A stretch of 8,914 nucleotides of DNA. Origin: Candidatus Thalassarchaeaceae archaeon. Its GTDB lineage: Archaea > Thermoplasmatota > Poseidoniia > Poseidoniales > Thalassarchaeaceae. Below the pieces are notes generated by a model, which was given only the letters and a program-made list of their open reading frames with translations, was not told the DNA's origin and ran no database searches. Positions 6,901 to 8,914 of this stretch are shown here, one piece after another. The position numbers and the translations under genes were made by a program. Within the stretch, counting starts at the first letter, position 1, and every line of letters begins with the position of its first letter. The DNA lies in assembly GCA_029250425.1 (NCBI GenBank), contig JAQXFF010000135.1, forward strand, positions 1-8,914, in the 5' to 3' direction.

Positions 6901-7193
6901 AAGCCAGTGCGGCCCCAGCATCCAATTCAACTTGGCAGCCGATTGAAGCCGCTGCAGAGACCGATGGTGTAGATATTTCAACACGAATATCTGCAGGGTT
7001 GACCCCTGCGAATGTGGCTGGTGATGCTGATGAAGCAGCACTAATGGCAAATATCGATGTTGCTTTGTCCGAAGTTGACTCCGCTGCTGATGTTCGAGAA
7101 TCAACAGAAAATGGTGTACCTCCTCCCTCGGATCCTGTTCAGCGAGATGCGTTGGATGATCTTGAGCGCGAATTGTCAGATCTAGACATGTAA
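3963..7193 (+). CDS. Giant coiled-coil protein with roadblock-like N-terminal region, function unknown
   Basis: I do not recognise this 1076-residue protein as a named family. It has no signal peptide or membrane segment and should be cytoplasmic. Residues 1-130 are globular. Residues 132-233 resemble a roadblock/LC7 fold: a helix, GGLAFEDGVVIHSNG, a long helix, then two strands ending KGGQLMLTEAGQAVVAIW. Residues 258-325 contain IMLVDGVPTGLRESEG, reminiscent of PATAN/DUF4388-type domains (weak). Residues 417-700 are a long coiled coil rich in Glu, Arg and Leu. Residues 700-950 are mostly helical. An Ala/Pro/Ser linker (957-989) leads to an acidic tail ending in RDALDDLERELSDLDM. ATG 3963 is preferred over GTG 3957, because GAGGTG (3952-3957) then lies 5 nt upstream as SD. 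It sits 2 nt after the roadblock gene and 9 nt before a small membrane protein. A scaffold or cytoskeletal role is inference. An SMC-like ATPase is unlikely, since no Walker A motif is seen. Confidence 0.85.
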   Translation: MFNLPPGNAIDSEADLSVGQNQMPFETGVISHYKPRAKTACAHRLVHGGRVVGWLAESEAKQTFVTGDAGKDRLLELSDAHDLNSRGASWTMTQFTEVARRIPEAFSDPSDVAALLAQGAAALPIETADLALLIDRLTESEEVMGGLAFEDGVVIHSNGELPSTPDDLATLGQEHLNSLSSKFTQDESLSTNLRLKGGQLMLTEAGQAVVAIWCRHGADAHAALSNAASLVGTMDEGTIVENEELPEGFITKESKSGIDQLISHLRTTYDDRLTGYIQSVSESNEPISIMLVDGVPTGLRESEGASLSDAVHTMTTSSRRLQSHRLERRARLGLAGSTVEDFSLAHFVDAIAGCRTRSDDRKKLLTNRLDALFGFDLGLEAMESGRTTWKMLESGGTKAKLMPVSSSKVLTPAGGEIKKRIEQLEHTQISLEREKGRLEREVADARASRDEARDMMHDLEATLSEARDERSDLHRELDDMSAKVRASETETDEATSLSNRLSKRVSELEHMVEKRAEELASALGEFDSRETLLTDLHDLSTQEATTKSELSAAETRLDEVRKSLDHDERLQRVLTEQVNAQRDRHRTGQGELDEVERRIESQRAELVELEAEAHAHRRLMEEERGRIIDSERKSTIMQSELREMMEERRLLLRELGDLDARKAQSETELRMLLEQAEDIQEAHEMALIDLQEADRIRARLSEEPLAQALLGDDRSLSSLEPVLDRMANARSRGYSIVLLDRAVERALAIIQHSVDEVAKTPRHLLSLEVMDLLERQAPETASTVRGLTRWSVQSRLEHQLAETVQHVVIDLEGLLEEYERSVTMLAQMQEVLRGLVDLGLPAEDVKPLERFSHMPEALPYISVEARRLIQRSLDEIYLDADRRTAGDAVGLAETVEVLESLLRRLDVAGLTGEEPTGALWTFQRSGSLPFEVDGLARHERPEINNEAVRHMNPVDDVVVVATSSPLVAAPSAPAAAPTPEASAAPASNSTWQPIEAAAETDGVDISTRISAGLTPANVAGDADEAALMANIDVALSEVDSAADVRESTENGVPPPSDPVQRDALDDLERELSDLDM

Positions 7194-7202
7194 GGTGGGA
7201 AA

Positions 7203-7463
7203 ATGGTCGAAGACGAGGTCATGTCGACTCTCCTTGATCGACAAGAAACCCATGGACGCCGATATCCAATTTTGATTGAAAAAATTGGTTTCTTGATTTC
7301 AATTGCCATTGCAATTTATGTTGGCCAGTGGATATGGGTTGAATCCAATTGGTCTAATATTGCATTGTGGGGTGTAACCATCTGTGGATTACCTTTCGGC
7401 ACACTCCTTCTAGGCGAAGGTATTGCCCGTATAATCCAAAGAATCCACATCAGTAGTGACTGA
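7203..7463 (+). CDS. Small two-helix membrane protein, last gene of the roadblock/coiled-coil operon
   Basis: This 86-residue protein is of unrecognised family. Residues 1-22 are hydrophilic with several acidic residues (MVEDEV). Two hydrophobic helices follow, about 24-45 (IEKIGFLISIAIAIYVGQWIWV) and 52-73, joined by a very short turn containing WVESNW, and the chain ends in a basic and polar tail. This predicts a helical hairpin with both termini on the same side of the membrane, probably the cytoplasm. A GGTGGG SD (7194-7199) precedes ATG 7203, and the gene starts 9 nt after the coiled-coil stop, so it is co-transcribed and may anchor that protein to the membrane. That role is inference from context. 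Its TGA directly abuts the stop codon of the convergent membrane-protein gene. Confidence 0.8.
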   Translation: MVEDEVMSTLLDRQETHGRRYPILIEKIGFLISIAIAIYVGQWIWVESNWSNIALWGVTICGLPFGTLLLGEGIARIIQRIHISSD

Positions 7464-8711
7464 TCAGGGATTTGTATTGCCCCTATTCGCTAAAGCTGCC
7501 TCAACAAATCCTGATAGGCGCTGCCATGGGACAATGTATCGTAATCCTGCAACAAATGTGAGGAATAACATCGCCGAAATCACCTTGCCATATGTGAGAC
7601 GAAGTTCAAGAGATTCTCGGACTTGACCACTCCATTGTCCCGAACCAGCCCATCCTACAATATCGATAATTAAATCATCAAACTTGAGCGCGAGCATTGT
7701 CACAAATCCAACGGCTAGAATGACAACAACTGTGTGCTGCATGTGGGTATTGAGGATACTTTGGAATTGACGCACATATTCGGGGTCTTTCTTACAGGAT
7801 TCAGGCAATCTGAATGCGTATTCTAGGAATCTAATCGTCGCCTGTGCAGTTTCTGAATAAACCATCAAGAGGATGGCAACAAGAAGCAATTCCCATACAT
7901 CACCAGAAATCAATCCACCCAACGTATCGGCTTCACCAATTTGAGTTGGAAGTGGATTGAGGCCAGGCGCGTGTGGATCTGACGCACTCGATAATTGGCT
8001 GACTACGCCTTCGTAGGATAGTAAAGCATACAATCCAAGGAATATGAGCATATACGCCATTGACCAATTGACCATGCGCTTTGAAAGACCCCAGATGCCC
8101 ATCAAACCAAAGAGAATTGGTGCCAAGAAAAACAACATGACGAGTACTTGAATATACACCGATAAGGGCCAGACTAAATGATTTGCATGATTCAAAGAAT
8201 CATCAGAATGGCCGAATGGCAAATACAAATCGAAATTGATAATCATGCCAAATGTCCATGTTAGAAGGAACATTCCTGCGAGGAATAGAATCATGGCACC
8301 CAATAGACCAAGAGTGATTTTTCTCCTACGTGCAGGTGGTTGGAAATTTAGAGCCACCCAAGCACCGGCAATGGCCATTGTCAAGAGAATGGGGACAAAG
8401 TACCTCCCATCTCCTTCGTTTCCTTGACCTGTAAGCCAATCTGGTAAGGGCAATTCATCAAAGCCTCCCCCGTCTGAGAAACCGGCTTCTATTTGGTCAA
8501 GGGTTAGTGTGTGATCAAGTGCAGGGCACCATGTTCCACTGGCTACATAATCTGGATGACAGTGTCCAAAGACTTGAGTCATGGTCAAGAACAACCAGAT
8601 CAGAGAAAGACTCGCAACAAGTTGAAGACAAACAACTCGCCATTCCTTTCGAAGAGTTCGCAAATGAAGGCTGGTCAGCCCTTCTTCTTGCTGTGCAACA
8701 TCATCCGCCAT
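7464..8711 (-). CDS. Polytopic membrane protein of unknown function, about eight transmembrane helices
   Basis: I do not recognise this 415-residue protein. Likely membrane helices are at about 26-47, 104-122, 132-155, 183-207, 215-234, 267-287, 324-345 and 374-394. The loop between helices 1 and 2 (48-103) is long, rich in Gly, Asp and Glu, and carries C51 and C62, which could form a disulfide if external. A loop of about 36 residues at 288-323 contains charged RFLEYAFRLPESCKKD and probably faces the cytoplasm. No transporter or enzyme signature is evident. The ATG (8711-8709) is fixed by an excellent SD, AAGGAGGTGA, 4 nt upstream. That SD overlaps the stop of a preceding frame (TAA 8726-8724), implying it is a downstream gene of an operon. 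The helix count was judged by eye. Confidence 0.85.
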   Translation of the reverse strand: MADDVAQQEEGLTSLHLRTLRKEWRVVCLQLVASLSLIWLFLTMTQVFGHCHPDYVASGTWCPALDHTLTLDQIEAGFSDGGGFDELPLPDWLTGQGNEGDGRYFVPILLTMAIAGAWVALNFQPPARRRKITLGLLGAMILFLAGMFLLTWTFGMIINFDLYLPFGHSDDSLNHANHLVWPLSVYIQVLVMLFFLAPILFGLMGIWGLSKRMVNWSMAYMLIFLGLYALLSYEGVVSQLSSASDPHAPGLNPLPTQIGEADTLGGLISGDVWELLLVAILLMVYSETAQATIRFLEYAFRLPESCKKDPEYVRQFQSILNTHMQHTVVVILAVGFVTMLALKFDDLIIDIVGWAGSGQWSGQVRESLELRLTYGKVISAMLFLTFVAGLRYIVPWQRLSGFVEAALANRGNTNP

Positions 8712-8715
8712 TCAT

Positions 8716-8725
8716 TCACCTCCTT
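8716..8725 (-). promoter_or_regulatory. Full-length Shine-Dalgarno site for the membrane-protein gene
   Basis: On the minus strand AAGGAGGTGA precedes the ATG at 8711 by 4 nt. It overlaps the TAA at 8726-8724 that closes the upstream reading frame, an arrangement typical of tightly coupled operon genes. Confidence 0.75.
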
Positions 8726-8789
8726 ACATTTTCACCTGTAGTAATGCCTGACTCAATTCTACATCAGGCATCCAATCGATTACGCGTGC
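8724..8789 (-). CDS. C-terminal tail of an upstream gene, possibly DUF58-type protein (partial)
   Basis: One minus-strand frame reads ARVIDWMPDVELSQALL and ends QVKM-TAA, with its stop embedded in the SD of the membrane-protein gene. This is what the end of a co-transcribed upstream gene should look like. ARVIDWMPDVEL with a following short helix is reminiscent of the C-terminus of DUF58 proteins (vvdWdPd..L..AL), which often neighbour membrane proteins and MoxR ATPases. Upstream of about 8792 the frame runs into unrelated ClpA-coding sequence and soon reaches a stop (TAA 8809-8807). If the join is artificial, the real gene body is missing. The evidence is a 21-residue tail only, so both the coding status and the family are tentative. 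Confidence 0.4.
   Translation of the reverse strand, partial: ARVIDWMPDVELSQALLQVKM
8744..8771. repeat. 8-bp inverted repeat
   Basis: ATGCCTGA (8744-8751) and TCAGGCAT (8764-8771) are perfect complements with a 12-nt loop. The repeat lies between the ClpA fragment stop (8782-8780) and the membrane-protein gene, inside the presumptive upstream-gene tail. There is no T-run, so it is a poor candidate for an intrinsic terminator. It may be chance within coding sequence. Confidence 0.3.
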
Positions 8790-8914
8790 TCCATAACCTG
8801 CAACAGCAGATTAAAGACTTCCGGATGCGCCTTTTCGATTTCATCAAGTAGCACCACACAATGAGGGTTCTTGCTCACAGCTTCTGTCAGCAATCCGCCC
8901 TGATCAAAGCCGAC
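8780..8914 (-). CDS. clpA: ClpA ATPase fragment (second AAA+ module around Walker B), abruptly terminated
   Basis: From the window edge the minus strand encodes 44 residues: VGFDQGGLLTEAV, then CVVLLDEIEKAHPEVFNLL, ending LLQVMEHA and TAA. This is the highly conserved D2 segment of Clp/Hsp100 unfoldases, closest in memory to bacterial ClpA (GYDQGGLLTEAI, LLLDEIEKAHPDIFNVLLQVMDH). Walker B is VVLLDEIEKAHP at 20-31. A real ClpA would continue with a TLTDNNGR-type segment and about 200 more residues including sensor 2 and the C-terminal domain. None of that follows in any frame. The fragment is therefore a remnant or the product of a chimeric join. Its start is outside the window. ClpA works with the ClpP protease in regulated protein degradation, but this copy as seen cannot be functional. 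Confidence 0.75.
   Translation of the reverse strand, partial: VGFDQGGLLTEAVSKNPHCVVLLDEIEKAHPEVFNLLLQVMEHA

Noticed and set aside
6514..7104. Minus-strand open frames of up to 111 codons opposite the C-terminal part of the coiled-coil gene
   Set aside because: Low-complexity translations arising from the antisense of helical and Ala/Pro-rich coding sequence.
8507..8851. Plus-strand open frame of 114 codons spanning the start of the membrane gene and the ClpA fragment
   Set aside because: It is antisense to recognisable ClpA coding and to the membrane-protein SD and start, and its translation has no family resemblance.
1..8914. tRNA or rRNA genes, CRISPR arrays, insertion sequences
   Set aside because: No regularly spaced repeats, transposase-like coding, terminal inverted repeats, or tRNA-like cloverleaf sequence was noticed in reading the window.

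Overview
The window looks like a piece of a planktonic euryarchaeal genome, most likely Marine Group II (Poseidoniales). This is inferred from gene content and style; no rRNA or other decisive marker is present. Supporting points are a one-base-overlapping pyrB-pyrI pair, a TtuA/Ncs6-type tRNA thiolase with zinc fingers at both ends, a roadblock/LC7 protein, tight gene packing, and a start-site pattern in which the clearest Shine-Dalgarno (SD) sequences precede operon-internal genes while promoter-proximal genes such as pyrB, ttuA and the sugar kinase have none that is clear.

Layout. 1-824 (minus) is a GHMP sugar kinase of the HddA type (heptose-7-phosphate kinase-like), cut by the window edge just inside its third conserved motif. 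825-946 is a divergent promoter region with a perfect 7-bp palindrome. 947-2355 (plus) is pyrB-pyrI, the catalytic and regulatory chains of aspartate carbamoyltransferase. It converges, with 2 nt between stop codons, on 2358-3374 (minus), the TtuA/Ncs6-family tRNA 2-thiolation enzyme. 3375-3654 is a 280-bp divergent intergenic region, AT-rich near ttuA, carrying two AATTTC/GAAATT dyads and a GC-rich hairpin.

3655-7463 (plus) is a compact three-gene operon and the most novel part of the window: a 101-aa roadblock/LC7 protein, a 1076-aa protein with a roadblock-like N-terminal part, a coiled coil of about 285 residues, a helical region, an Ala/Pro linker and an acidic tail, and an 86-aa two-helix membrane protein. 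I know of no described system with this composition. A membrane-associated scaffold or polarity/cytoskeletal complex, possibly under small-GTPase control, is a reasonable hypothesis and is not shown by the sequence.

7464-8711 (minus) is an unrecognised polytopic membrane protein of about eight helices whose stop abuts the stop of the operon. It has a full SD that overlaps the stop codon of a preceding reading frame (tail at 8724-8789, possibly the end of a DUF58-type protein). The last ~130 bases instead encode, in a different frame, a clear piece of ClpA around its second Walker B motif that stops abruptly. The junction near 8783-8792 looks like a chimeric join or a gene remnant, so the right edge should be treated with caution.
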